In this document: piece after piece, positions 48,231 through 55,858 of the stretch
Numbering within the stretch: position 1 is the first letter of the stretch
How the letters are laid out: each line of letters starts with the position of its first letter
Assembly (NCBI GenBank): GCA_016787725.1
Contig: JAEUTZ010000017.1
Coordinates: 124,001-188,000, forward strand
From: Cyclobacteriaceae bacterium
Lineage (GTDB): Bacteria > Bacteroidota > Bacteroidia > Cytophagales > Cyclobacteriaceae
Direction of reading: 5' to 3'
DNA: 64,000 nt
The notes under the pieces: generated by a model
Seen by the model: only the letters and a program-made list of their open reading frames with translations
What the model was told of the DNA's origin: nothing
Database searches by the model: none
Translations under genes and position numbers: made by a program

Positions 48231-49462
48231 GGATGTGCCTCCTTTTATTGTTGGCCTTCCCGGTGCAAGGCCAGGTTTCGATGGATGATTTTTTATCGGC
48301 TGCCCAACAGGAGCCCACGGTACAGGCATTCAACAGTCAGCAGAATTTTTTGAGTACAAAAAAGTCGTACCGGCTGGCGCCTATTCAAAAGCTGGAGTTT
48401 CGAAGCGAGAGCAATCAGCTTGACCGCACCCGGCAGGATTATGCCTTGCGCATCAACCCGGTCAACCCGTGGGAGATGAACCGCACAAACAGGTATTTCA
48501 AAACCTACCAGGAGTTGTTGCAACTCGATCGTGACCGCGTGTTGAAAGAATCGCTGTTGGTGCGTTACAATGTGATCATCGGGTGGATGTACTACCAGGA
48601 GATCCGCGGCCTGAAAGCGGAAGACAAACGCATCACCGAGAAGTTATTGGCAATCCTGGAGGGCCAGCGCTTCTCCGGATTCTTTGATGCCGAAGATTAT
48701 GTGGAGTTGAAACTGGATCAGGTGGATAAGACGATTGAACTGGAGGAGACCTTGTTTGAAATTGAAAACCAGCGCAGAAGGGTAGAGGCGTTGTATGAAT
48801 CGGCCCGGTTGAAGGCGATCCACTGGCCACAGGAGGCCATCCTCGCTGTGGATCAAGTGATGGCCGTGGTGGATAGTTTGATGATGCAGCCCGTGCAGGC
48901 AGGGGAAGTGGCCTATCGCCAAAAGCAGTTGGACCTGGCCACTACCGAATGGCAACTCGAAAAAGCAAATGTGAATGTGGGTTTTCTGCAAACCGAATAT
49001 CAACCCTGGCGCGAGGAGCAGGGTCGCAGGCCGTGGAGCATTGGCTTTGGGGTTACCTTGCCGGTATTCAATCCGAATAAAGGCGATATGGCCAAACGAA
49101 AACTGGAGGCCCTGGAGGCGGAAGGTGAACGCGACCTGGCACAAAACGAACAACAAGCAGGGCGCGAGATTAGTCGCGAGAAGCTGAAGAGTTTAATCCA
49201 GCGGTATCGCGAAGTACTGACCATGACCGAAGAATTGAATGTTGGCGCGCTGGCGACTACGCTGCAACAGATTAATGACAGCAACCCAATGGCTGCGGTG
49301 CGGGTGCAAAACAACCTGATCAAATTGAAGACCATGGCGGCACGACTGAAGCAGGAGATTTATTTAAGTTACCTTGAGTTTCTTAATTATTCAGAAGCAT
49401 TGCAACAACAACCGCTGGTTAATTACCTGTCACCGACCCTGACCAACCTACCGGTAAAATGA
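48227..49462 (+). CDS. TolC-type outer-membrane channel protein
   Basis: A 411-residue protein with a signal peptide (MRMCLLLLLAFPVQGQ). It is mostly long helices with heptad pattern (LQLDRDRVLKESLLVRYNVI, LETVDKTIELE-like region, AKRKLEALEAEGERDLAQNE) and the strand IGFGVTLPVFNPNKG, which is the OEP/TolC arrangement of two repeated helical hairpins and barrel strands. It would be the outer channel for the upstream HlyD-type adaptor. Overlaps: 4 nt with both neighbours. Confidence 0.85.
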   Translation: MRMCLLLLLAFPVQGQVSMDDFLSAAQQEPTVQAFNSQQNFLSTKKSYRLAPIQKLEFRSESNQLDRTRQDYALRINPVNPWEMNRTNRYFKTYQELLQLDRDRVLKESLLVRYNVIIGWMYYQEIRGLKAEDKRITEKLLAILEGQRFSGFFDAEDYVELKLDQVDKTIELEETLFEIENQRRRVEALYESARLKAIHWPQEAILAVDQVMAVVDSLMMQPVQAGEVAYRQKQLDLATTEWQLEKANVNVGFLQTEYQPWREEQGRRPWSIGFGVTLPVFNPNKGDMAKRKLEALEAEGERDLAQNEQQAGREISREKLKSLIQRYREVLTMTEELNVGALATTLQQINDSNPMAAVRVQNNLIKLKTMAARLKQEIYLSYLEFLNYSEALQQQPLVNYLSPTLTNLPVK

Positions 49463-51639
49463 GTCGATTGTTATGGATAGTGGGTCTTGTATTGCTGAGT
49501 GGAGCTGCCGCTGCGCAGACCGTGAACCATTGGGAGACAGTCGTCTATGACAGCATGCAATGGCGCTATTGGGTAGGCACCTCCAATCCCGGAGCAACCT
49601 GGAATACAGTTTCTTTCAACGATGCAGCGTGGCCCGTAGGACGGGGGGGTGTTGGGTATGGGGATGGCGATGATCGCACCGTCATCAGTCCGGTATTGTC
49701 TGTGTTTTTGCGCAAGAAGTTTACCCTCACCAACCGCGATAAAATTCTGGATGCCTTGCTGCATGTGGATTATGATGATGGTTTTATCGCATACCTGAAT
49801 GGTGTGGAGATTGCGCGGGCGGTGATGCCCACCGGTACGGTAGCGTTTAACCAGCCGAGTGCCGGCTTGCACGAAGCGCTGCTGTATCAGAACCAAGCCC
49901 CGGAAGGATTCTTGCTTAAGGCAACGCAAATCAACAGTCTGCTGGTGGCCGGGGAGAACACGCTGGCAGTACAGGTGCATAATGACAACATCAACTCCAG
50001 TGATCTTTCTTCCCGCGTTTTCTTTTCTGTGGGCATCACCGACAACAGTCAAACGTATTTGCCTACCCCTGCATGGTTTACCGGTCCCTTTGCATTTACT
50101 TCCTCTAATCTGCCCGTGATGGTGATCACCACTCAGGGTCAACCGATCCCGGATGATCCGCGCATCCCGGCACACCTGGGTATTATTGACAATGGCCCAG
50201 GCAATCGAAACACCCTTACCGACCCATTCACGAACTACGATGGCCGCATCAACATCGAAACAAGAGGGGAGTCGTCACAAATGTTTCCGAAGAAATCGTA
50301 TAGCATCGAAACTCAAACTGAAACCGGAGCCAATTTCAATGCTGCCTTGCTCGGCATGCCACCCGAAAATGACTGGGTGTTGTATGCACCATATACCGAT
50401 AAAACCATGTTGCGCGATGTGCTTGCCTTTCAACTCGGACAAGACCTTGGTCACTACGCACCCCGGTACCGGTTTGTGGAGTTGGTGATCAATGACGATT
50501 ACAAGGGCGTGTATGTGCTGATGGAAAAGATCAAGCGCGATAAGAACCGGGTGGACATTGCCGAACTGCAACCGCAGGATCTGAGTGGCGATGAGGTAAC
50601 AGGAGGGTATGTGTTGCGGATAGACAAGATCGATGGCAACGATTATCCGGCCTGGACCGCCACGCCTACACCCATGCTGCCGAATGAACAGGATGTGCGG
50701 CTGCAGTATTTCGATCCGGCCGGGGAGGAGTTGGCGGATGCGCAGCGGAATTACATCCGCACTCATCTGCAAACCTTTCAGTCGGCCTTAACGACTGCCA
50801 ACTTCACCAATCATCAAACCGGGTATAGGAAATACCTCGATGTGCCCTCGGCAGTGGATTTTATTCTGGTTAACGAGCTCGGCAAAAATGTCGATGCCTT
50901 TTTATTCAGCACGTATTTGTACAAAGCGAAGGACAGCGATGGGGGCAAGTTGTTTATGGGACCACTGTGGGATTTTAATCTGGCCTTTGGCAATGTCGAT
51001 TACCTGGCCAACGCACAGTTTGCACCGGGCTGGATGTATGCCGACCAGGGCCGGAGTATTTACTGGTTCAGGCGCATGGTGCAAGATCCGGACTTTGCCA
51101 CCAGCATGACCTGCCGGTGGGTAACGCTGCGCAGCGGCTTTATGACCAACGCGTACTTTATGAATACGATTGATTCCCTGGCGGCTGTCCTGCAAGAGGC
51201 ACAAGTTCGCAACTTCCAACGTTGGCCTATATTGGGTACGTATGTTTGGCCCAATCAGTTTATCGGGCAAACGTATGCCCAGGAGATTGGCTTCTTAAAA
51301 CAATGGATTCTGGAACGGCTCGTGTGGATGGACAATAACATGCCTGGCAATTGTGCCGTGGTTACCGGAACAGAGCCTGAAGCAAAGGTAGAGGTGTTTC
51401 CAAATCCGTTTCAACAATCTGTTCGGATCAGAATTAATAGCCATCTGAAAATCAATACGATGCAGGTGGTTGACTTAATGGGTCGGGAAGTGATTCGGCA
51501 GTCCGTTACGGCATTCGAATTGGAATGGGATGGCCGGGATGCTGCGGGCACAGCCGTTGCACCCGGGATGTATTTATTGCGGGTCCTTTCGAGTAATGGT
51601 GCACTGTTAAAACAGGTGAAGTTGATCAAAACTTTTTGA
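49459..51639 (+). CDS. CotH-kinase-family protein with T9SS sorting domain
   Basis: A 726-residue secreted protein. After a signal peptide (LSGAAAAQ) comes a jelly-roll region (about 22-195: WRYWVGTSNPGATWNTVSF, FLRKKFTL, DGFIAYLNGVEIARAV). The CotH-kinase domain (about 210-590) has ETRGESSQMFPKKSYSIET, NDWVLYAPYTDKTMLRDVLA and YKGVYVLMEKIKRDKNRVDI, then LWDFNLAFGN. CotH proteins are atypical kinases, known for spore-coat proteins. The C-terminus is a T9SS type A sorting domain (VEVFPNPFQQSVRI, VVDLMGREVIRQ, PGMYLLRVLSSNG), so it is surface-exposed. Last gene of the block. Confidence 0.92.
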   Translation: MSRLLWIVGLVLLSGAAAAQTVNHWETVVYDSMQWRYWVGTSNPGATWNTVSFNDAAWPVGRGGVGYGDGDDRTVISPVLSVFLRKKFTLTNRDKILDALLHVDYDDGFIAYLNGVEIARAVMPTGTVAFNQPSAGLHEALLYQNQAPEGFLLKATQINSLLVAGENTLAVQVHNDNINSSDLSSRVFFSVGITDNSQTYLPTPAWFTGPFAFTSSNLPVMVITTQGQPIPDDPRIPAHLGIIDNGPGNRNTLTDPFTNYDGRINIETRGESSQMFPKKSYSIETQTETGANFNAALLGMPPENDWVLYAPYTDKTMLRDVLAFQLGQDLGHYAPRYRFVELVINDDYKGVYVLMEKIKRDKNRVDIAELQPQDLSGDEVTGGYVLRIDKIDGNDYPAWTATPTPMLPNEQDVRLQYFDPAGEELADAQRNYIRTHLQTFQSALTTANFTNHQTGYRKYLDVPSAVDFILVNELGKNVDAFLFSTYLYKAKDSDGGKLFMGPLWDFNLAFGNVDYLANAQFAPGWMYADQGRSIYWFRRMVQDPDFATSMTCRWVTLRSGFMTNAYFMNTIDSLAAVLQEAQVRNFQRWPILGTYVWPNQFIGQTYAQEIGFLKQWILERLVWMDNNMPGNCAVVTGTEPEAKVEVFPNPFQQSVRIRINSHLKINTMQVVDLMGREVIRQSVTAFELEWDGRDAAGTAVAPGMYLLRVLSSNGALLKQVKLIKTF

Positions 51640-51760
51640 GTCGTAGTTTTCTATATCAAACCATTCAAGTACCTGTCCCCCTGAGGTTCTTGAAGGGTGA
51701 CCTTCGTAAACTAAATAGATCATTGCAAGTCATACTTCGACAGGCTTGACAAGTTTAATT

Positions 51761-52085
51761 GGATAACCGGTTTTGATTTTGGGGATTCTTCGCGAGACTC
51801 TTTTTCTTATTCTGGTATCAGCTCGATTAGAAGGAAGTGTTATTCTATTCAACGTTGCGTTCGCGAGCCGCTCTGAATTGCATCTCGTCTATTAAATCCA
51901 GAGCCAGGGTGGGATGTGCCTGGAGGCGAAGGATCCCAAGTAGAAGCCGGATAACTGGTTTTAGTTGGGGGATTCTTTCCGCCATAGGCTGCGTGTTGGT
52001 GCTTATCGCACGATCGGCACGATGAAAGGATCCGAATTCCAATGCAACGTTGCAATCACGAGCCGCTCTGAACTGCTTTGAGCTA
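51761..52085. repeat. Diverged tandem duplication of about 190 bp
   Basis: The 440 bases between the CotH gene and the next gene hold no intact gene but two related blocks: GGATAACCGG at 51761 with GGATAACTGG at 51949, and CAACGTTGCG at 51850 with CAACGTTGCA at 52045, each followed by a GAGCCGCTCTGAA string. The offset is about 190 bp. A minus-strand frame repeats QFRAAR twice, but has no clear gene character. The upstream part, 51640-51760, shows nothing recognisable. Confidence 0.6.
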
Positions 52086-52757
52086 ACGAAACTCCCAACG
52101 GAAGTAAACCCCATAATTTTCTTTTAACGTTTTGTCAGGACCGTATACATCCAGGTTGGCGCCAGGACCGAAGCTGAAGGCGTTGCGTTGTAACCCCAGC
52201 CGCAGGTAAAAGAAGCTGCGGTCATGAAATTCACTATCGGAGTTGTAACTGTACAGCCCCTGAGCGCGACTGTAGAGTGACCACCGGGCATTGAGTTTGG
52301 GTTTATACTCCACGAGCGCAAACACTTCGTAATTATGATCGGCCGTGAGCAGATACCGCCCGTTCACCACGATTAAGTAGGTGGGTTTCGCGGATACAAA
52401 CTGCGGACCCACCACGGGATGCATCCCACTTTTATTATTCATGGCCATGCCGACAAAGGCTCCGAAGCCTTTCCAGAACCGATACGAAGCCTGCACGGGG
52501 ATGGCCAGTTCCGTCTCGTTGGGATCGTTGTTGTAGCCAGCTTGGAATACCGCAATGGTAAACAACCCGAAGCGACTGCCAGGAGCAAAGGGCTTGGAGA
52601 TAAGCGATTGAAAGAACAGCCGGTTGTTGCCCAGCATCAGTTCGATCGGTACGGGTGGACTGACCGGAACATGAGTGGTTTGTGCGGAGGCGAAGAGAGA
52701 AAATAGGAAACCGAGGATCCCAACAAAAGCACAGCACAATTTAGGTAGGGGATTCAC
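52083..52757 (-). CDS. Predicted outer-membrane beta-barrel protein
   Basis: A 224-residue protein with a signal peptide ending FASAQ. The mature part has amphipathic strands (FGLFTIAVFQAGYN, TELAIPVQASYRFWKGFGAF, YLIVVNGRYLLTADHNYEVF, FYLRLGLQRNAFSFGPGANL) and ends in an aromatic strand (NYGVYFRWEFR) with the terminal Phe-Arg typical of outer-membrane barrels. No family or ligand was recognised. Confidence 0.7.
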   Translation of the reverse strand: MNPLPKLCCAFVGILGFLFSLFASAQTTHVPVSPPVPIELMLGNNRLFFQSLISKPFAPGSRFGLFTIAVFQAGYNNDPNETELAIPVQASYRFWKGFGAFVGMAMNNKSGMHPVVGPQFVSAKPTYLIVVNGRYLLTADHNYEVFALVEYKPKLNARWSLYSRAQGLYSYNSDSEFHDRSFFYLRLGLQRNAFSFGPGANLDVYGPDKTLKENYGVYFRWEFR

Positions 52758-53147
52758 GGTAGGATTTTGATACCCGAAGTAAGGTGAATCCGGGGGAATT
52801 ACAAGAGGGGCAGTTATGGCTAGAAGACGGATTGCCGCAGGATTATGCAGTGATCAACAAATATTACTTAACATAATATAAATTATATAACTCTTTCCTC
52901 GCTAAGTTCCTGACGCGCAGTTCTATAATTATATATTGAGCAAGAAAGTATTTTTTCCCACGCGCAATGAGTGCACCAGCCGCACCAAGCATAAGTAATG
53001 CAGGCCGCACAAATGCCTGGCGCCAGCCAAAGCCAGCATCACACATGCTTGATCCATCGCTCTAAGATCAATTCAATTGAGTTGCAATAAAGCTCACTGG
53101 ATTAGTTCATTAGGTTCGCCATGGAACTTCAAAGGTGTTCGCACCTT

Positions 53148-53250
53148 ATTTTTCTTTTGTCCTTTTTGCCTTGATGCAAAAAGAACGAAAAAAATCAAGA
53201 GCCAAATATGCTTCCACACACGTGCATGCGCGCCACCCCGCATTTGGCTC
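53148..53250. repeat. Nested hairpin element
   Basis: TTTTTGC, loop CTTGAT, GCAAAAA forms a perfect 7-bp stem extended by T-rich and A-rich flanks. Next to it GAGCCAAATATGC (53199-53211) pairs with GCATTTGGCTC (53240-53250) with one 2-nt bulge. This looks like a non-coding dispersed element; similar TTTTGCCTTGATGCAAAA hairpins are familiar from other Bacteroidota genomes. Confidence 0.55.
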
Positions 53251-53277
53251 GGGCCACCGCGCAGCGTTCCCAGGAAC

Positions 53278-53309
53278 AAAAAAACCCCTGATTTCTCAGA
53301 GGTTTTTTG
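53278..53309. terminator. Bidirectional terminator-like hairpin
   Basis: A-run, ACCCCTGA, loop TTTC, TCAGAGGT, T-run; one mismatch in an 8-bp stem. It lies about 90 nt before the Abi gene and could insulate it from upstream transcription. Confidence 0.7.
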
Positions 53310-53400
53310 TGTCTTCAGATTGGTTACGCTACCCAAAGGTAGGAGGCTTGACCAACCATAACAGTACAAATATACGGAAAATCTATACTTTTAACAAAGT

Positions 53401-54069
53401 ATGGATTACGCCAAATTAGAGCAGTACGTATCAAAACCGCGACTGGACAGGTACTTAATAAGCTGTTCAAATTCACAGGCGCGTGCAATCAATCTATATG
53501 CTGAGAACATAAAGGTTTCGCAGGCATTTTATCCGTTAATGAATTTATTTGAAACGTTTTTACGCAACAATATCAATGATAATCTAAGCACCCATTTTTC
53601 AGATAGCGCATGGATCATTAACCAAAAGACGGGTTTTATGAGTGACCCATCACTTGGACCCAAGTATCGTATGAAAAAATGTGTAATAGACGCTGAATTT
53701 AATATTCGTGGTACAATTACTCCAGGCAAGATCGTGTCGGAACAAAGTCTAGGCTTTTGGACAAGTCTTTTTGAGCCGAGTCATTATTCATTAATAAGCG
53801 GAAGTGTTATCGGATGTTTTCCTAACAAACCCGCAACGGCAAATCGCAATACCATCGCAAATTACCTGAAACGGATTCGAGAATTTAGAAACCGCATATA
53901 CCACAACGAGGCAATATGCTTCAACAATATCACTATCGACTTCATTCATGCCAGTGCCATAAAATCAGATATCTATACATTGCTCGACTGGATGGATGCT
54001 GATCTCAAACCTTACGTGCAGCAGTTTGACAATATTAGTACTGCCATAGTTCAAGCTCAAGCTGTTTAG
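53401..54069 (+). CDS. Abi-like HEPN-domain protein
   Basis: A 222-residue helical protein. The motif EFRNRIYHNEAI (Arg163-x4-His168) is the RX4-6H signature of HEPN ribonucleases and sits in the last third, as in Abi_2/AbiD/AbiF-type abortive-infection proteins. FYPLMNLFETFLRNNIN near the N-terminus and QSLGFWTSLFEPSHYS are further Abi-like segments. It would cleave RNA upon phage infection and stop growth, by family analogy. No antitoxin is seen beside it. The gene is AT-rich compared with the flanking core genes and is bracketed by hairpin elements, consistent with horizontal gain. Confidence 0.82.
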   Translation: MDYAKLEQYVSKPRLDRYLISCSNSQARAINLYAENIKVSQAFYPLMNLFETFLRNNINDNLSTHFSDSAWIINQKTGFMSDPSLGPKYRMKKCVIDAEFNIRGTITPGKIVSEQSLGFWTSLFEPSHYSLISGSVIGCFPNKPATANRNTIANYLKRIREFRNRIYHNEAICFNNITIDFIHASAIKSDIYTLLDWMDADLKPYVQQFDNISTAIVQAQAV

Positions 54070-54130
54070 TCCTACTACTCGCGATCGTACTTAAACATAA
54101 CACAAGTTACGGGCGTGCGGAATAGAAAGC

Positions 54131-54227
54131 CGCAAGGGTGCGCTGCGCCTGCTCGTAAAAAAATCTCCACCCTCCCCTCCTGCCAACCCGCATTCATCGG
54201 GTAGTATTTTTTTTACGGCAGCCCTTG
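54131..54227. repeat. Palindromic element downstream of the Abi gene
   Basis: CGTAAAAAAAT (54154-54164) pairs with ATTTTTTTTACG (54206-54217), and outside it CGCAAGGG (54131-54138) pairs with CCCTTGC (54222-54228 region). The loop is pyrimidine-rich (CTCCACCCTCCCCTCC). A non-coding inverted repeat; no gene is seen in it. Confidence 0.6.
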
Positions 54228-54269
54228 CACCTTTCCATCCGATCCCGTGGGGTTGCGCTATGTTTAAAT

Positions 54270-54437
54270 ATATACTTCGTGTCAATGTTGGCGGCTGGTG
54301 GCTGCTGCTTGGCGTTTGGCGTTCAGGTTCTCCGTTTGCGTTTCGCGTGTGGCGTTCAAGCCCACGCGAGTATTTCCTCAGGTTCTTGTGGCTTGAGGTT
54401 GCAGTTTCAGAGCTCCCGTTTTAGGGGGCTCTTTTTT
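54270..54437 (+). ncRNA. Candidate structured small RNA (unproven)
   Basis: A G/T-rich stretch with several hairpins and a clean terminator but no coding frame of note. CGCGTGTGG pairs with CCCACGCG (around 54345-54367), CCTCA with TGAGG (around 54376-54398), and the terminator closes at 54437. The Abi stop is about 340 nt upstream, too far for this to be simply its terminator. The start is a guess; no clear TAnnTTTG box was found. Confidence 0.35.
54409..54437 (+). terminator. Strong intrinsic terminator
   Basis: AGAGCTCCC, loop GTTTTA, GGGGGCTCT and T-run: 9 bp with one T-G wobble. It ends whatever is transcribed from the Abi side before the HTH gene. Confidence 0.9.
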
Positions 54438-54446
54438 CTAGTTCAT

Positions 54447-54479
54447 TAATTTTGATTAATTTTAATAAAATTTGATTAA
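54447..54479 (+). promoter_or_regulatory. Promoter box and direct-repeat operator of the HTH/methyltransferase operon
   Basis: TAATTTTG at 54447-54454 matches TAnnTTTG. TTTGATTAA occurs at 54451-54459 and again at 54471-54479, exactly 20 bp apart (two helical turns), the second ending just before the TTG start at 54483. The layout suits a self-regulating small HTH protein that binds both repeats and blocks its own promoter and start. Confidence 0.6.
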
Positions 54480-54482
54480 GCC

Positions 54483-54704
54483 TTGGAGACTAAGCTTCAG
54501 AAAATCTTGAATGAAGAAGGAATAAGTAAAGCCGCTTTGGGGAGGGCTGATGGATTGAATCCAACAACAGTCCATTTTCTATGCAAGGATTCAAAGTACC
54601 ATAAAAGGACACGAGCTTTAACTAAGCATAATGTTTTGAATGCAATTAAAGCCCTTGGGAGAAGTAAAAAAGACTACAGACTCGAAGAAGTATTCCCGGC
54701 ATAA
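54483..54704 (+). CDS. Small helix-turn-helix regulator (controller-like)
   Basis: A 73-residue protein with an HTH_XRE-like pattern: LQKILNEEGISKAALGRADG, then LNPTTVHFLCKD. Its place directly in front of a DNA methyltransferase (2 nt between stop and start) recalls the controller proteins of restriction-modification systems, which delay nuclease production. TTG 54483 is the only usable start: an in-frame TAA lies at 54477-54479. Two direct repeats lie just upstream. Confidence 0.72.
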   Translation: METKLQKILNEEGISKAALGRADGLNPTTVHFLCKDSKYHKRTRALTKHNVLNAIKALGRSKKDYRLEEVFPA

Positions 54705-54706
54705 GT

Positions 54707-55858
54707 ATGGTAAAAGAAAATAATATATCCGCTGTCTTAGATGCGGCAGCTTCAAAGAAGAGAGTCTCGGGATTTACGCATGACTTTTACAATTACCCTG
54801 CTCGATTTTCGCCATTACTTGCAAGAGAAATAATTAAGTCCTTTAGCCAGCCTGGTGACCTTGTGCTCGATCCATTTATGGGCGGTGGGACAACTCTAGT
54901 TGAAGCCAAGGTATTAGGGCGACATGCAATTGGATTTGATATAAGTTCACTGTCTTCTTTTCTTTCAAGTGTAAAATTGAATCCACTTCCCAAGAACAGA
55001 TTTTCTTTCTACAGCAACTGGGTTCGTACCACACTTCTAGAACTCAATTGTCATAAAGATGTAAAGCGCCCGACTGAATGGATTTCCAAGGGATATCAAA
55101 GAAATTTATCAAACAAGCAAACATGGCCGATAAGGAAGGTCATCGAACAATTTCTTGAATCACTCGATGGAGCCACTAACGATGAACTCGAGAAGAATTT
55201 CATGAGATGTGTACTACTAAAAACTTCTCAATGGGCACTTGATTCAAAGAAAGTAATCCCCAATGTTCAACAGTTCAAACTCAAGTTGATTGAGAATTTT
55301 GAAAGTATGATTGAAGGCGCTGAAGATTTTTGGAGCTCAAGCAACAATTCTTTGACATTGACAATCAATAAACCCGCTGACTGCATTCACAATCACACTG
55401 AATTATTTATTAATAGACAACCAAAACTCGTTTTAACATCCCCGCCATATCCTGGGATTCATGTCGTCTACCACAGGTGGCAGGTCTTTGGTAAAAGAGA
55501 AACACCAGCTCCTTTTTGGATTGCTAATAGTCTCGATGGTCATGGTCTTTCTCATTATGCTATGGGAGATAGAAAACAAAAAGGGCTTTCAACATATTTC
55601 TCGAACATTAAGAACTCGTTCGCTTCAGTAAGAAAAGTATGTAATGATGATACAATTGTGATTCAAGTGCTGGCCTTTTCCGATATTAAATGGCAACTTC
55701 CAAAATATTTAAGGACAATGGAAGAAGCTGGCTTTGTAGAATTTATCCCAAATGAGCAGAGAATTTGGCGAGACGTTCCAAATAGAAAATGGTATGCTCA
55801 TCAGAAGGGCAGAACTTCAAGCAGCCAGGAAGTTATACTGTTTCATAAAACTATGTAG
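54707..55858 (+). CDS. Site-specific DNA methyltransferase (N4-cytosine/N6-adenine type)
   Basis: A 383-residue SAM-dependent DNA methyltransferase. Motif X-like start FTHDFYNYPARFSPLLA, motif I DPFMGGGTTLVEA (55-67) and GFDIS, then a stretch of about 170 residues that may hold the target-recognition part, and catalytic motif IV TSPPYPG (244-250). The order X-I-TRD-IV is the alpha arrangement; SPPY is common in N4-cytosine enzymes but also in N6-adenine ones. Its 3' end overlaps by 8 nt the 3' end of the convergent ATPase gene, which suggests one linked module. Confidence 0.88.
   Translation: MVKENNISAVLDAAASKKRVSGFTHDFYNYPARFSPLLAREIIKSFSQPGDLVLDPFMGGGTTLVEAKVLGRHAIGFDISSLSSFLSSVKLNPLPKNRFSFYSNWVRTTLLELNCHKDVKRPTEWISKGYQRNLSNKQTWPIRKVIEQFLESLDGATNDELEKNFMRCVLLKTSQWALDSKKVIPNVQQFKLKLIENFESMIEGAEDFWSSSNNSLTLTINKPADCIHNHTELFINRQPKLVLTSPPYPGIHVVYHRWQVFGKRETPAPFWIANSLDGHGLSHYAMGDRKQKGLSTYFSNIKNSFASVRKVCNDDTIVIQVLAFSDIKWQLPKYLRTMEEAGFVEFIPNEQRIWRDVPNRKWYAHQKGRTSSSQEVILFHKTM

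Larger units (their letters stand above)
52758..53400. other. Long intergenic stretch at the left edge of the accessory island
   Basis: About 640 bases without a gene. It contains TTACTTAACATAAT (52864-52877), a degenerate repeat around 53001-53040 (CAGGCCGCACAAATGCCTGG) related to copies at about 58998 and 62437, nested hairpins at 53148-53250 and a terminator at 53278-53309. Short open frames on both strands here look spurious. Confidence 0.6.

Noticed and set aside
51845-52114. Minus-strand 89-codon open frame
   Set aside because: Covers the diverged direct repeat and overlaps the end of the beta-barrel gene; looks like repeat-derived coding noise.
52864-53046. Minus-strand 60-codon open frame
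   Set aside because: Overlaps the degenerate intergenic repeat also found elsewhere; no family character.
53077-53419. Open frames on both strands before the Abi gene
   Set aside because: They translate the nested hairpin element and terminator; low-complexity and mutually overlapping.
52864-54101. Possible integron cassettes (ACTTAAC fits RYYYAAC)
   Set aside because: No matching GTTRRRY partner at attC distance, no attC-like fold and no integrase in the window.
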